Shown here one piece after another: positions 16,083-24,983 of a DNA stretch of 64,000 nucleotides (the first letter of the stretch is position 1; every line of letters starts with the position of its first letter). The DNA lies in NCBI RefSeq assembly GCF_013409985.1, contig NZ_JACCBY010000004.1, forward strand, positions 310,001-374,000. Reading direction: 5' to 3'. This DNA comes from Sphingomonas melonis (GTDB lineage: Bacteria; Pseudomonadota; Alphaproteobacteria; Sphingomonadales; Sphingomonadaceae). Position numbers and translations under genes: made by a program. The notes below the pieces were generated by a model that saw only the letters and a program-made list of their open reading frames with translations, did not search any database and had not been told where the DNA came from.

Positions 16083-16979
16083 ATGAAGGCTGACCTTTCC
16101 GACCTCAACGCCTTCCTTGCGGTCGCCTCGGCGCGCGGGTTTCGCGATGCCGCCCGCACGATGGGATCCAGCGCCTCGACGCTGAGCGAGGCCGTGCGGC
16201 GGCTGGAGGCACAATTGGGCGTGCGGCTGCTCCATCGCACCACGCGCAGCGTCACGCCGACCGAGGCGGGCCTGCGGCTGATCGAGCGTCTCGCCCCGGC
16301 GCTCGGCGAGGTGGAGGCCGCGCTCGACGTCGTGAACGTCTTCCGCGACCGGCCGGCGGGCACCTTGCGGCTCAACGTGCCGGTCAGCGCGGCCAGGCTG
16401 GTGCTGCCCGCGATCCTGCCCGGCTTCCTGGCGGCCTATCCCGACATTCAGGTCGAGATCGTCGCCGAGGACGGCTTCGTCGACATGGTCGCAAGCGGCT
16501 GCGATGCGGGCATCCGCTACGACGAGCGGCTGGAGCAGGATATGATCGCGGTGCCGATCGGTCCGCGCGTCCAGCGCTTCGCCGCGAGCGCGAGCCGCGG
16601 CTATCTCGACGTCCACGGTCGCCCGAGCCACCCGCGCGACCTGCTGCACCATGCCTGCCTGCGCGGGCGCTTTACCAGCGGGGCGCTGGTGAGCCCGTGG
16701 GAGTTCGAGCGCGATGGCGAGACCGTGCGGATCGAGCCGCAGGGACCGCTGATCGCCAGCGTCGCGGGCGCGGCCGACCTGCTGGTCGACCTCGGCCTTG
16801 CGGGCAGCGGCATCCTCTACCTGTTCGAGGATTGGCTGCGGCCGTGGCTGGACAGCGGGGCACTGGAACCGGTGCTGCCGGACTGGTGGCCCTCGTTCTC
16901 GGGCCCCTTCCTCTATTATTCGGGTCGCCGCCTCGTGCCGCGGCCGTTGCGCGCGTTTCTCGACTTCATCAGCGCCTAA
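16083..16979 (+). CDS. LysR family transcriptional regulator
   Basis: A 298-residue LTTR with the N-terminal winged helix-turn-helix (DLNAFLAVASARGFRDAART through STLSEAVRRLEAQLG, residues about 6-47) and the PBP2-type effector domain from about 90. The LPAILPGFLAAYPDIQVEI and DAGIRYDERLEQDMIAVPIG stretches place it in the CrgA/PA0477-like group. It is divergent to the aldo/keto reductase gene with 91 bases between them, the classic LysR-target arrangement. It ends convergently with the AraC gene, overlapping it by 4 bases. Confidence 0.92.
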   Translation: MKADLSDLNAFLAVASARGFRDAARTMGSSASTLSEAVRRLEAQLGVRLLHRTTRSVTPTEAGLRLIERLAPALGEVEAALDVVNVFRDRPAGTLRLNVPVSAARLVLPAILPGFLAAYPDIQVEIVAEDGFVDMVASGCDAGIRYDERLEQDMIAVPIGPRVQRFAASASRGYLDVHGRPSHPRDLLHHACLRGRFTSGALVSPWEFERDGETVRIEPQGPLIASVAGAADLLVDLGLAGSGILYLFEDWLRPWLDSGALEPVLPDWWPSFSGPFLYYSGRRLVPRPLRAFLDFISA

Positions 16980-17872
16980 AGCGCGACGCCGGCAGCGGGC
17001 ACGGCGTGCAGCCGCTCGATGTCCTGCCGCGGCGGCGCGCCGAACAGGCGGCGATATTCGCGGCTGAACTGCGACGGGCTGTCATAGCCGACGGCAAAGC
17101 CCGCCGCGCTGGCGTTGACACCGCCGACCAGCATCAGGCGACGCGCCTCCTGCAAGCGCAATTGCTTCTGATACGCCAGCGGCGTCATGCGGGTGATCGC
17201 CTTGAAATGCGCGTGGAGCGAGGATGCGCTCATGCCCGCCTCCGCAGCGACCTCCTCGATCCGGATGCGGGCATCGAAGCGGCGGCGTATCGCGGCGATG
17301 GCGCGGCTCACCTGGTTGAGGTGGCTGCCGACAGTGGCGACGTGGCGCAGCGTCGGGCCGTGTGGACCGGTCAGCAGCCGATACAGGATCTCGCGCTCGA
17401 TCAAGGGCGCGAGCGCGGCGATCGCTTCGGGCCGGTCGAGCAGCCGGACCAGCCGGCAGGTGGCGTCGATCAGATCCGGATCGCTGGGGTAGACGCCCAG
17501 GATGGGCAGGTCGGTGCGCGGCGGCGGACCGCCCTCGGCCACCATCAGATCGGCGAGCATCTCCGGATCGAGATCGATCTTGCAGCAGAGATACGGCCGG
17601 TCCGGGCTCGCGTCGATGACGTGGCCGACCAGCGGCAGGTCGACCGAGACGAGCAGGTAATGCGCGGCGTCGTAGACGACGCTGTGGTCGCCGATCGACA
17701 CCCGCTTTGATCCCTGGGCGATCAGGCAAAGCGAGGCTTCATAGACCGCCGGCGTGGGCGTGCTTGGCTGGTCGGCGCGGATCAGCGACAGTCGCGGCAT
17801 CACCGTGGCGCAAAGGCCCGGTTCGTCGACGTGCCGGTCGATGATGGCCGCAAGTTCGGCGATCTTGTCCAT
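16976..17872 (-). CDS. AraC family regulator with AraC_N domain (paralogue of 59105-59992)
   Basis: A 298-residue regulator: an AraC_N (PF06719-like) sensor domain to about residue 160, containing YEASLCLIAQGSKRV and PLIEREILYRLL, then two helix-turn-helices around IEEVAAEAGMSASSLHAHFK and GFAVGYDSPSQFSREYRRLFG (each under 22, motif cores MSASSLHAHFK and SPSQFSREYRRLFG). It shares extensive identity with the gene at 59105-59992. ATG 17872 is chosen because homologues start with a similar DKIAELAAII helix; the frame is open upstream. Divergent to the SDR at 18023, its probable target. Confidence 0.9.
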   Translation of the reverse strand: MDKIAELAAIIDRHVDEPGLCATVMPRLSLIRADQPSTPTPAVYEASLCLIAQGSKRVSIGDHSVVYDAAHYLLVSVDLPLVGHVIDASPDRPYLCCKIDLDPEMLADLMVAEGGPPPRTDLPILGVYPSDPDLIDATCRLVRLLDRPEAIAALAPLIEREILYRLLTGPHGPTLRHVATVGSHLNQVSRAIAAIRRRFDARIRIEEVAAEAGMSASSLHAHFKAITRMTPLAYQKQLRLQEARRLMLVGGVNASAAGFAVGYDSPSQFSREYRRLFGAPPRQDIERLHAVPAAGVAL

Positions 17873-18022
17873 GGACGCGCTGATCGGCCCGTCCGCGCGA
17901 TCCGGCAAGCCGCAACCCGCTGTTCTGGAGGATCGTGCAAGGCGTTCGGGCGATCGCTCTACCGCTAGCCCCCCCCGTCGCGCCATCTGGACCGCGTCAC
18001 ATTGCAACGGAAAGGACGCATC

Positions 18023-18748
18023 ATGACGCGGAACATCGACAAGGTCGTGCTGATTACCGGAGCCTCGAGCGGCATCGGCGAAGCGACCACGCGCGAACTG
18101 GCGGCAGCGGGTGCCCGGCTGTTCATCGGCGCGCGGCGCAGCGACCGGCTGGCGGCGCTTGCGGACGAACTGGGCGAGGCGGTCGCCTGGCGCACACTCG
18201 ACGTCACCGACGGCGCCGATTTCGACGCGTTCGTCGACGCTGCGGAGGCGCGGTTCGGGCGGGTCGACGTGCTGGTGAACAATGCCGGCGTCATGCCGCT
18301 GTCGCCGCTCGCCGCGGGCAAGCGCGACGAGTGGAAGCGGATGATCGACGTGAACATCCATGGCGTGCTCAACGGCATCGCCGCGGTGCTGCCGCGCTTC
18401 GTCGCACAGCGGAACGGCCATGTCGTCAACGTCGCCTCGGTGGCGGCGCATATCGTGCTGCCGTCCGCCGCCGTCTATTGCGGCACCAAGCATGCGGTGC
18501 GCGCGATCACGGAAGGCCTGCGCCAGGAACATGACGAGATCCGCTCGACGTTGATCTCGCCCGGCGTCGTCGCCACCGAACTGGGCAACGACATCACCGA
18601 CCCGGCGATCGCCGCGGCGCTGACCGACTGGCGGCGCAAGTCCCTGACGCCGGACGCGATCGCCCGTGCCGTCCGCTACGCGCTCGAACAGCCGGACGGC
18701 GTCGACATCAACGAGGTCATCGTCCGCCCGACCGCCGCGGACATGTAA
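18023..18748 (+). CDS. SDR family NAD(P)-dependent oxidoreductase
   Basis: A 241-residue classical short-chain dehydrogenase. Visible motifs are TGASSGIG (cofactor), LVNNAGVMP, and the active-site YCGTK (Tyr-x3-Lys), with the serine in the preceding VNVASVAAH strand. The variable C-terminal substrate loop gives no clear specificity. ATG 18023 is chosen with AAAGGA upstream; an ATG seven codons earlier is possible. Divergent to the AraC regulator at 16976-17872, a pairing that is repeated near 59 kb with a paralogous regulator. Confidence 0.9.
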   Translation: MTRNIDKVVLITGASSGIGEATTRELAAAGARLFIGARRSDRLAALADELGEAVAWRTLDVTDGADFDAFVDAAEARFGRVDVLVNNAGVMPLSPLAAGKRDEWKRMIDVNIHGVLNGIAAVLPRFVAQRNGHVVNVASVAAHIVLPSAAVYCGTKHAVRAITEGLRQEHDEIRSTLISPGVVATELGNDITDPAIAAALTDWRRKSLTPDAIARAVRYALEQPDGVDINEVIVRPTAADM

Positions 18749-18771
18749 TCGCCGCGGGCGCCGGCTGCGGC

Positions 18772-19140
18772 CTATTTCTTGGCGAGAAGCTGTTCGACCC
18801 GGAAGACGAGCTCGTCGGGGTCGAACGGCTTCTTCATATAATCGTTGGCGCCGGCGAAGCGTGCCAGTTCCTCGTCGCGCTGACCCTGGCGGCCGGTCAG
18901 CATCATGACCGGCAGGTCGGCGAAGGCAGGACTCTTGCGCAATTCCTGCACCAACAGCACGCCGGCGAGGCCCGGCATGTTGCAGTCCAGGATCACCAGA
19001 TCGGGTCGCCGTGCCTTGATGATCTTCAGCGCCTCGCCGCCGTCGAGGACCAGCCCGGCGCCATGGCCCGCGGAAATGAGCGCGTCGCGGGCGATTTCGC
19101 CGACGATCTCGTCGTCGTCTGCGATGATGATCCGGGCCAT
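18772..19140 (-). CDS. Single-domain response regulator (CheY-like)
   Basis: A 122-residue stand-alone receiver domain. The acidic pocket is in IIIADDDEI, the phosphoacceptor is D52 in LVILDCNMPG, and T82 (MLTGRQG) and K104 (YMKKPFDPDE) complete the site. There is no output domain, so it probably acts by protein contact or as a phosphate relay. It is divergent to the hybrid histidine kinase at 19287, whose Hpt domain would be a natural phosphodonor; this pairing is inference. Confidence 0.93.
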   Translation of the reverse strand: MARIIIADDDEIVGEIARDALISAGHGAGLVLDGGEALKIIKARRPDLVILDCNMPGLAGVLLVQELRKSPAFADLPVMMLTGRQGQRDEELARFAGANDYMKKPFDPDELVFRVEQLLAKK

Positions 19141-19219
19141 AAACAGTCTCGCCTTGCGGGTTCGGTAACGGGTACGCGGCGACGGCTTGTCGCCTCCGGG
19201 CCGCTTGGCTGCGTCTAAT

Positions 19220-19225
19220 TATAAT
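19220..19225 (+). promoter_or_regulatory. Candidate -10 box of hybrid kinase gene
   Basis: A consensus TATAAT lies 62 bases before ATG 19287. No convincing -35 box is visible at 16-18 bases. If used, transcription would begin after the upstream in-frame ATG at 19224, which supports choosing ATG 19287 for the kinase. Confidence 0.35.
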
Positions 19226-19286
19226 GGTTCAACAAGGTCTTAACCACTGTGCCGGTAGGGCGCGCCGGGTGGGAGAGGCGATCGAC

Positions 19287-21797
19287 ATGGATAAGATCAG
19301 GTCACAGCTGGCGCTTGTCGCGGGGATGATCTTGTTGATCTGCTGCGCCGGATCGGGGCTGTGGCTGGTCGATCAGAAGCAGAAGGCGGATGCGTGGGTT
19401 CGCCATACGTTCAACGTCAAGGAGCATCTCTCCAGCGTGCGGGTCGATCTGTTGCGCGCGGAGGTGTATCGCCGCGCCTTCGTGCTGGGCGACCGGCAGG
19501 CCCGCGACCCGCTCGACCGTATCGCCTACGAGGTCCCGCGGCTGCTCGCGACGCTGCGCCAGTCGACCGAGGACAATCCCCGGCAGCATGCGCGGGTCGA
19601 GGCGTTCGCACAGCTCGCCGATGCCAGGCTGCGCGACATCGGCACGACGATCGCGTTGACCGAACGCGGCGATGCCGCGCAGGCCAGCGCGATCATGGCC
19701 AGCGCCGAGAGTCATCGCGCGACCGCCGCGTTGATCGACCTGATCGAGCGGATCACCGCCGAGGAGCGGCGGCTGTTGACGGTGCGGCTCAAACAGGCGG
19801 AGGATTTTCGCGAACCGACGCAGGCGGGCCTGATCGGCAGCGGTATCCTCATCCTTCTGCTCGCCTATCTCGTCTACCTGGATCGCTGGCGGCGGATGCA
19901 GGCGCTGCGCATCGCCAACGAGCATCTCGAGGCGGACATCCTGCGCCGCGAGACCGCCGAGTCCGAACTCGCGCTGCTTGCCGAGAATGCGACCGACGCG
20001 GTGCTGCGCATCGACCTGACAGGGCGCTGCATCTATGCCTCGCCGTCGATCGAACATCTGTTCGGCGTCGCGGCGAGCCAGCTCGTCGGACAGCGGCTGG
20101 GGGCGTCGGTTCACCCCGACGATCGATCCGAGATGCAGGCCTTCCACAGCTCGCTGGTGACCGGCGCGGTCGATCGCGGCGTGCGCGCCTATCGCGCCAA
20201 GCGGATCGACACGCCGGGGCACGATCTGTGGATCGAGGCGCATTCGGGCCTCGTCCGCGACACCGCGACCGGCGAACCGCGCGAGATCATCACCTCGCTG
20301 CGCGACGTCACCGAGCGCAAGCGTCTCGAAGCCGAGCTGGAGGCGGCGCGCGAGCGGGCGGAGGCGGCGGTGCGCGCCAAGTCGAGCTTCCTCGCCAACA
20401 TGAGCCACGAGATCCGGACGCCGATGAACGGCGTGCTCGGCTTTGCCGACCTCCTCCTCAACAGTGACGTGTCGGCCGAGCAGCGCCATCAGGCGCAGCT
20501 GATCGTCGATTCGGCCAAGGCGATGATGCGCCTGCTGAACGACATCCTCGACCTGTCCAAGATCGAGGCCGGGCAGATGCAGATCTCGCCCGAGCCGATC
20601 GATCTGCGCCACGCCCTGCACAATTGTATCAAGCTCGTGCAGCCCGCCGCCTTCCGCAAGGATCTGTGGCTCGACGTCCAGATCGACGAGGCGTTGCCGA
20701 CCTTCATCCTTCTCGACGGCCTGCGGCTGCGCCAGGTGACGCTCAACCTGCTCGCCAATGCGGTCAAGTTCACCCCGGCGGGCGGCGTGTGCCTGCGCGC
20801 GTCCGTCGTCGAGTTCGCCGGCCGCGCGATGTTCGAGGTCGCGGTGGAGGATACCGGCATCGGCATCCCCGCGCATCGCCAGACAGCGGTCTTCGAGCAA
20901 TTCACCCAGGCGGAACACTCCACCGCGAAGCGCTTCGGCGGGACCGGCCTCGGGCTGGCGATCAGCAAGCAGCTTGCCGCGCTGATGAGCGGCAGCCTGG
21001 AACTCACCAGCCAGGAGGGGATCGGTACGACGTTCACGCTGCGCCTGCCGCTGCTGCCGGCGCAATCGGGCGGGGTCAGGCCCGGCTTTGCCGCCGCCGA
21101 GGCGACGGGCCAGCGCCCGCTGCGCATCCTCCTGGCCGAGGATCACGACGTCAATCAGGTCTTGATGCAGGCGATGCTGTCGCGCCTCGGCCATGACTGC
21201 GTCATCGTCGAAGACGGCGTGCAGGCCGTGCAGGCGGCGACCGCCGCCGACCAGGCGTTCGACCTGCTGCTGATGGACGTGCAGATGCCGGTCATGGACG
21301 GACTGGAGGCCGCGCGGGCGATACGCGCCGCCGGGATCGACGCCGATCGGCTGCCGATCGTGGCCCTGACGGCGAACGCCTATGCCGACGATGTCGCCGC
21401 CTGCCTCGACGCCGGGATGCAGGATCATCTCGCCAAGCCGCTCGACCTGACGATCCTCGGCCGCGCCATCCAGAAATGGACCCGCTCGGCGGGGCCCCGC
21501 GTCATCGTCGCACCGGCGTTCAAGATCAGCCCGGCGCTGCAAGCACGCTTCGACGAACGAAAGGCGGAGCTGATCGCGTTCGCCGAGCGGCTCGCGGCCG
21601 ACGAGCAGGTCGGCGACGCGCAGGTGAAGCAGCTCGCTGGGCTGCTGCACAAGCTCGCCGGCTCCGCCGCCATGTTCGGACAGACGGAGCTGGGCGTCCG
21701 CGCGGCGGAGCTCGAGGAGCAGCTGGAGACGGCGGCCGTCGGCAGCGAGAAGCGGATCATACGCACGGTGGTCGATACGATGCAGGATGCGGCCTGA
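19287..21797 (+). CDS. Hybrid histidine kinase (CHASE3-like, PAS, HisKA, HATPase, REC, Hpt)
   Basis: An 836-residue membrane sensor kinase. A first transmembrane helix (about 8-27) and a second (about 182-198) bracket a periplasmic helical region like CHASE3. A PAS domain (about 225-345), HisKA with the phospho-His H374 in NMSHEIRTPMNG, and HATPase_c with DTGIGIP and FGGTGLGLAI follow. A receiver domain has D664 in LLLMDVQMPVMDG, and a C-terminal Hpt region has H788 in LLHKLAGSAAMFG. This is a complete His-Asp-His relay needing an external final receiver, which the divergent single-domain regulator could be. ATG 19287 is chosen for the short cytoplasmic lead before helix 1. Confidence 0.93.
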   Translation: MDKIRSQLALVAGMILLICCAGSGLWLVDQKQKADAWVRHTFNVKEHLSSVRVDLLRAEVYRRAFVLGDRQARDPLDRIAYEVPRLLATLRQSTEDNPRQHARVEAFAQLADARLRDIGTTIALTERGDAAQASAIMASAESHRATAALIDLIERITAEERRLLTVRLKQAEDFREPTQAGLIGSGILILLLAYLVYLDRWRRMQALRIANEHLEADILRRETAESELALLAENATDAVLRIDLTGRCIYASPSIEHLFGVAASQLVGQRLGASVHPDDRSEMQAFHSSLVTGAVDRGVRAYRAKRIDTPGHDLWIEAHSGLVRDTATGEPREIITSLRDVTERKRLEAELEAARERAEAAVRAKSSFLANMSHEIRTPMNGVLGFADLLLNSDVSAEQRHQAQLIVDSAKAMMRLLNDILDLSKIEAGQMQISPEPIDLRHALHNCIKLVQPAAFRKDLWLDVQIDEALPTFILLDGLRLRQVTLNLLANAVKFTPAGGVCLRASVVEFAGRAMFEVAVEDTGIGIPAHRQTAVFEQFTQAEHSTAKRFGGTGLGLAISKQLAALMSGSLELTSQEGIGTTFTLRLPLLPAQSGGVRPGFAAAEATGQRPLRILLAEDHDVNQVLMQAMLSRLGHDCVIVEDGVQAVQAATAADQAFDLLLMDVQMPVMDGLEAARAIRAAGIDADRLPIVALTANAYADDVAACLDAGMQDHLAKPLDLTILGRAIQKWTRSAGPRVIVAPAFKISPALQARFDERKAELIAFAERLAADEQVGDAQVKQLAGLLHKLAGSAAMFGQTELGVRAAELEEQLETAAVGSEKRIIRTVVDTMQDAA

Positions 21798-21906
21798 TCG
21801 CGCGCGACGACGGATATCTCCTGCACGGGCGCGGCAGGGACGTGGATTAGGCACCGCGCCTTCGTTCCTGTATGACCGGCGCTTCCGTCATACGAGGACA
21901 CGCGGC

Positions 21907-22911
21907 TTGCCCCCTGAAACGTCGCGTGCCTATGCCTGGCAACCCGAGCACCTGCGATTGGCCGTGACCGCGGCCGGCGTCGCCTTATGGGCCTGGAACG
22001 TCGACAACGACCAGTTCACGATGGACGAGCGCGGCTTTGAACTATGGGGCCTGCCGTGGCGCGACACGGTGACGTTCGACGCGTTGTCCGCCCATATCCA
22101 CCCCGCCGATCGCGACCGCGTGCGGTCCGCCTTTGCCGCGACGCGCGCCGTGCTCGGGCCCTACGAGACCGATTTCCGCATCATGGTCGGCGACGACGTT
22201 CGCTGGATCTCGACCCGCGGGCAGGGGGCGGATGTCGGGATCGTCGGGCGGACGATGTTCGGCATCTTCCTCGACGTGACGGGTCGCAAGCTTGCCGAGG
22301 AGGGCAGCGAGCTGCTCGCCGGCGAGATGAGCCATCGCGTCAAGAACCTCCTCACGATTGCGGCGGGCCTGACCGCGATCACCTCGCAGGCGGCGGCGAG
22401 CACGCAGGAGATGGCGCACGAACTGACCGAGCGGCTGTCGGCACTGGGCCGTGCGCACGATCTGGTCCGGCCGCTGCCGAACGGGCAGGGCGACGCGGCG
22501 CTGCTCGGCGACCTGCTGTCGGTGCTCCTCGCGCCCTATGACGATATGGGGGCGTTCAAGGGGCGAATCCGCGTCGCCGTCGAACGCATGGGAGTGGGCG
22601 AGGCCGCGGCGACCGGCCTGGCGCTGGTGATCCACGAACTCGCGACCAATTCGATGAAATATGGCGCGCTGTCGGTTCCGACCGGCACGCTCGACCTGTC
22701 GAGTGCCCCCGATGGCGCCGATATTGTGCTGACATGGCTGGAACGGGGCGGGCCGCCTGTCTCACCACCGGAGAAGGGCTCGGAGGGTTTCGGCAGCAAG
22801 CTCGTCCGGCGCAGCGTGACGGGTCAGCTGGGCGGATCGATCGGGTATGACTGGTCCCAGGGCGGGCTGATCGTCACCCTGCGGATGCGCCGGGACCGGC
22901 TGGCGTCCTGA
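21907..22911 (+). CDS. HWE family histidine kinase with PAS domain
   Basis: A cytoplasmic kinase of about 334 residues. A PAS domain (WAWNVDNDQFTMDERGFELWG onward; core WNVDNDQFTMDE) is followed by an HWE-type kinase core: EMSHRVKNLLTI with the phospho-His, VIHELATNSMKYGALS as N-box and the WLE of VLTWLERGGPPV. HWE kinases are common in sphingomonads, often in light or general-stress signalling. The start is uncertain: TTG 21907 has GAGG eleven bases upstream and avoids overlap with the hybrid kinase, while ATG 21787 would overlap it by 11 bases. No PhyR-type regulator is present nearby. Confidence 0.87.
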   Translation: MPPETSRAYAWQPEHLRLAVTAAGVALWAWNVDNDQFTMDERGFELWGLPWRDTVTFDALSAHIHPADRDRVRSAFAATRAVLGPYETDFRIMVGDDVRWISTRGQGADVGIVGRTMFGIFLDVTGRKLAEEGSELLAGEMSHRVKNLLTIAAGLTAITSQAAASTQEMAHELTERLSALGRAHDLVRPLPNGQGDAALLGDLLSVLLAPYDDMGAFKGRIRVAVERMGVGEAAATGLALVIHELATNSMKYGALSVPTGTLDLSSAPDGADIVLTWLERGGPPVSPPEKGSEGFGSKLVRRSVTGQLGGSIGYDWSQGGLIVTLRMRRDRLAS

Positions 22912-22997
22912 CACGCTGGCGGTGCAGGCGTAGCCACCGCATGGGCTGAGGCCCGGGGTAGGATGCCGGCCTGCGCCGTCAGGTCTGCGCCGTGTGT

Positions 22998-24338
22998 CTA
23001 ACGGGCCGCCGAGACGCGCCACACCACGTTGCCCGCGTCATCCGCTACCAGCACCGCGCCCGTGCGATCGACGGCGACACCGACCGGGCGGCCGCGCACC
23101 TTGCTGCCGTCCGGGGACAGGAAGCCGGACAGGAAGTCCTGGGTCTTGCCGCTCGGGCGCGCGTTGGTGAACGGGACGAACACGACCTTGTAGCCGTTCA
23201 GTTCGTCGCGATCCCAACTGCCATGTTCGCCGATCAGCGCGCCGCCACGGTATTTGGCCGGCAGGCTGGCGCCGGTATAGAAGGTCAGGCCGAGCGCCGC
23301 GACGTGACTGCTCAGCGCATAATCGGGCGAGATGGCGCGCGCGACGAGATCCGGACGCTGCGGCATGACGCGCGGATCGACATGCTGGCCATAATAACTG
23401 TACGGCCAACCGTAGAAGCCGCCATCGCGGACCGACGTCAGGTAATCGGGGACGAGATTGGGTCCCAGTTCGTCGCGTTCGTTGGCCACCACCCACAAGG
23501 TGTTCGTGCCCGGGTAGAAGCTCGGGCTGTTCGGGTTGCGCAGCCCTGTGGCGAATACCCGCGAACGGCCGGAAGCGCGATCGATCTCCCACACCGCGGC
23601 GCGGTTCTTTTCGGCTTCCATCCCGTTTTCGGTGATGTTGCTGTTCGATCCCACCGTCGCGTACAGCAAGGTCCCGTCGGGGCTGAGCGTCAGGCTCTTG
23701 GTCCAATGATGGTCGATCGGTCCGCCCGGCAGTTCGGTGAGGCGGACCGGTGCGGCGGTGATCCGCGTCTGACCGAGCGTATAGGGATAGCGCAGGACCG
23801 CGTCGGTTGCGGCGACGTAGAGGTAGCCGTCCGCAAACACGATCCCGAACGGCGAGTTGAGCTTGCCGACCAGCACGCTGCGCAATTCGGGGATGCCATT
23901 GCCGTCGGCGTCGCGCAGCAGGGTGATCTGGTTGGTCGGCCCCTTTGGCTTGGCACCGCTCTGCCCGGTCGCGCGCTTCTGCACCCACGAGACGATCGGG
24001 TTCTTGGGACGGGTGATCGGATCGAGGTTCGGCCCCTGCGACTCGACGACGAGGACGTCCCCATTGGGCAGCGCCAGCATGTTGCGCGGATGATTGAGGT
24101 CGCGCGCCAGGGCCTGCACGCGCAGGCCGGCCGGCGCGGTCGGGGTTTCGTTCGCTCCCCAGCCGACGACCTCCGCGACGTGGATCGGCGGCACGAGATA
24201 TTGCTGCGGCTCGGGCAGGACCGGATTGGGACCGATCTGGCTGCTGCGGTCGAACTTCGCGCCGCCATCGTCGCAGCCGGCCAGCGTCAGCACGAGCGCC
24301 GAGACGGCGAGGGTCAGTCCCGTGCGCGCGCCGCTCAC
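22998..24338 (-). CDS. PQQ-type sugar (sorbosone-like) dehydrogenase lipoprotein
   Basis: A 446-residue beta-propeller protein of the glucose/sorbosone dehydrogenase family, which binds PQQ and oxidises sugars or aldehydes in the periplasm. It opens with a lipoprotein signal, LVLTLAGC, placing the acylated cysteine at C22. Propeller marks are LNHPRNMLALPNGDVLVVES (core LNHPRNMLALPNG), NSPFGIVFADGYLYVA, NPNSPSFYPGTN and GEHGSWDRDELNGYKV. The start is GTG 24338 with GGAG eight bases upstream; it overlaps the stop of the DUF2231 gene (GTGA). The frame is open further upstream but would run into that gene. Electron acceptor unknown. Confidence 0.85.
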   Translation of the reverse strand: MSGARTGLTLAVSALVLTLAGCDDGGAKFDRSSQIGPNPVLPEPQQYLVPPIHVAEVVGWGANETPTAPAGLRVQALARDLNHPRNMLALPNGDVLVVESQGPNLDPITRPKNPIVSWVQKRATGQSGAKPKGPTNQITLLRDADGNGIPELRSVLVGKLNSPFGIVFADGYLYVAATDAVLRYPYTLGQTRITAAPVRLTELPGGPIDHHWTKSLTLSPDGTLLYATVGSNSNITENGMEAEKNRAAVWEIDRASGRSRVFATGLRNPNSPSFYPGTNTLWVVANERDELGPNLVPDYLTSVRDGGFYGWPYSYYGQHVDPRVMPQRPDLVARAISPDYALSSHVAALGLTFYTGASLPAKYRGGALIGEHGSWDRDELNGYKVVFVPFTNARPSGKTQDFLSGFLSPDGSKVRGRPVGVAVDRTGAVLVADDAGNVVWRVSAAR

Positions 24339-24817
24339 GATCGCACTCCGACGCGATGCTTGTAGACGAGCGATCCACCCAGCCAGGCGCTGACGCCGAG
24401 CAGCAGCACCGAGATCACCGACAGGGTCAGCCCCGTCGGCACGACGCTGGTCCAGCCGTCGCGGCTGTGCACGAAGGCGTTGACGATCTCGATGACGAAG
24501 ACGCTGATGTTGATGATCATGTGCGCGGTGGCCGGACGCGCGGCGCGGACGCGACGGTCGCCGGCATAATCGATCATCCCGGTCACGGCAGCCAATCCGC
24601 CCATCACCAGCCCGGCGGTGATCAGCCAGATCGAGAAATTGCTCCATTGCACGTTCGCCGAGCCGAGATAGGCCAGGTCGGTCACCAGGGCGCCGACGAA
24701 ACAGACGATCGGGAACGGCACCAGCATCGGATGAAGCGGGTGACCGAACAGTTTCGCTGTCGATCGGGGGTTGCCCTCGTCGCGCTCGCCGCGACCTGAC
24801 TGTGTTTCAGCGTTCAT
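24335..24817 (-). CDS. DUF2231 family membrane protein
   Basis: A 160-residue inner-membrane protein. After a hydrophilic lead, FGHPLHPMLVPFPIVCF is the typical DUF2231 opening, followed by about four transmembrane helices (about 40-60, 70-95, 108-125, 132-150). Members in other bacteria sit beside PQQ or cytochrome-linked sugar dehydrogenases, and a heme or electron-transfer role has been suggested. Here it is translationally coupled to such a dehydrogenase. ATG 24817 is used; no clear Shine-Dalgarno site is seen and longer starts exist. Confidence 0.85.
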   Translation of the reverse strand: MNAETQSGRGERDEGNPRSTAKLFGHPLHPMLVPFPIVCFVGALVTDLAYLGSANVQWSNFSIWLITAGLVMGGLAAVTGMIDYAGDRRVRAARPATAHMIINISVFVIEIVNAFVHSRDGWTSVVPTGLTLSVISVLLLGVSAWLGGSLVYKHRVGVRS

Positions 24818-24983
24818 GACGCTAGAGCGTGATTTGGCGCGATCCGTTCCGCGCATAGCAAATATTTGCGCGCATCCAGTCGAGGAATAGATGTCGATCA
24901 ATATTTTCGGGCGCCCGACAGGAATGGCCGGATTTATTTGAGGCGCAAGCAACCGACCATGGTCCGGCTGGTTACGAGCGCGC

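Noticed and set aside
19302..21854. 850-codon open frame on the minus strand
   Set aside because: Antisense to the hybrid kinase, whose domains are complete and unmistakable; the opposite frame shows no motif.
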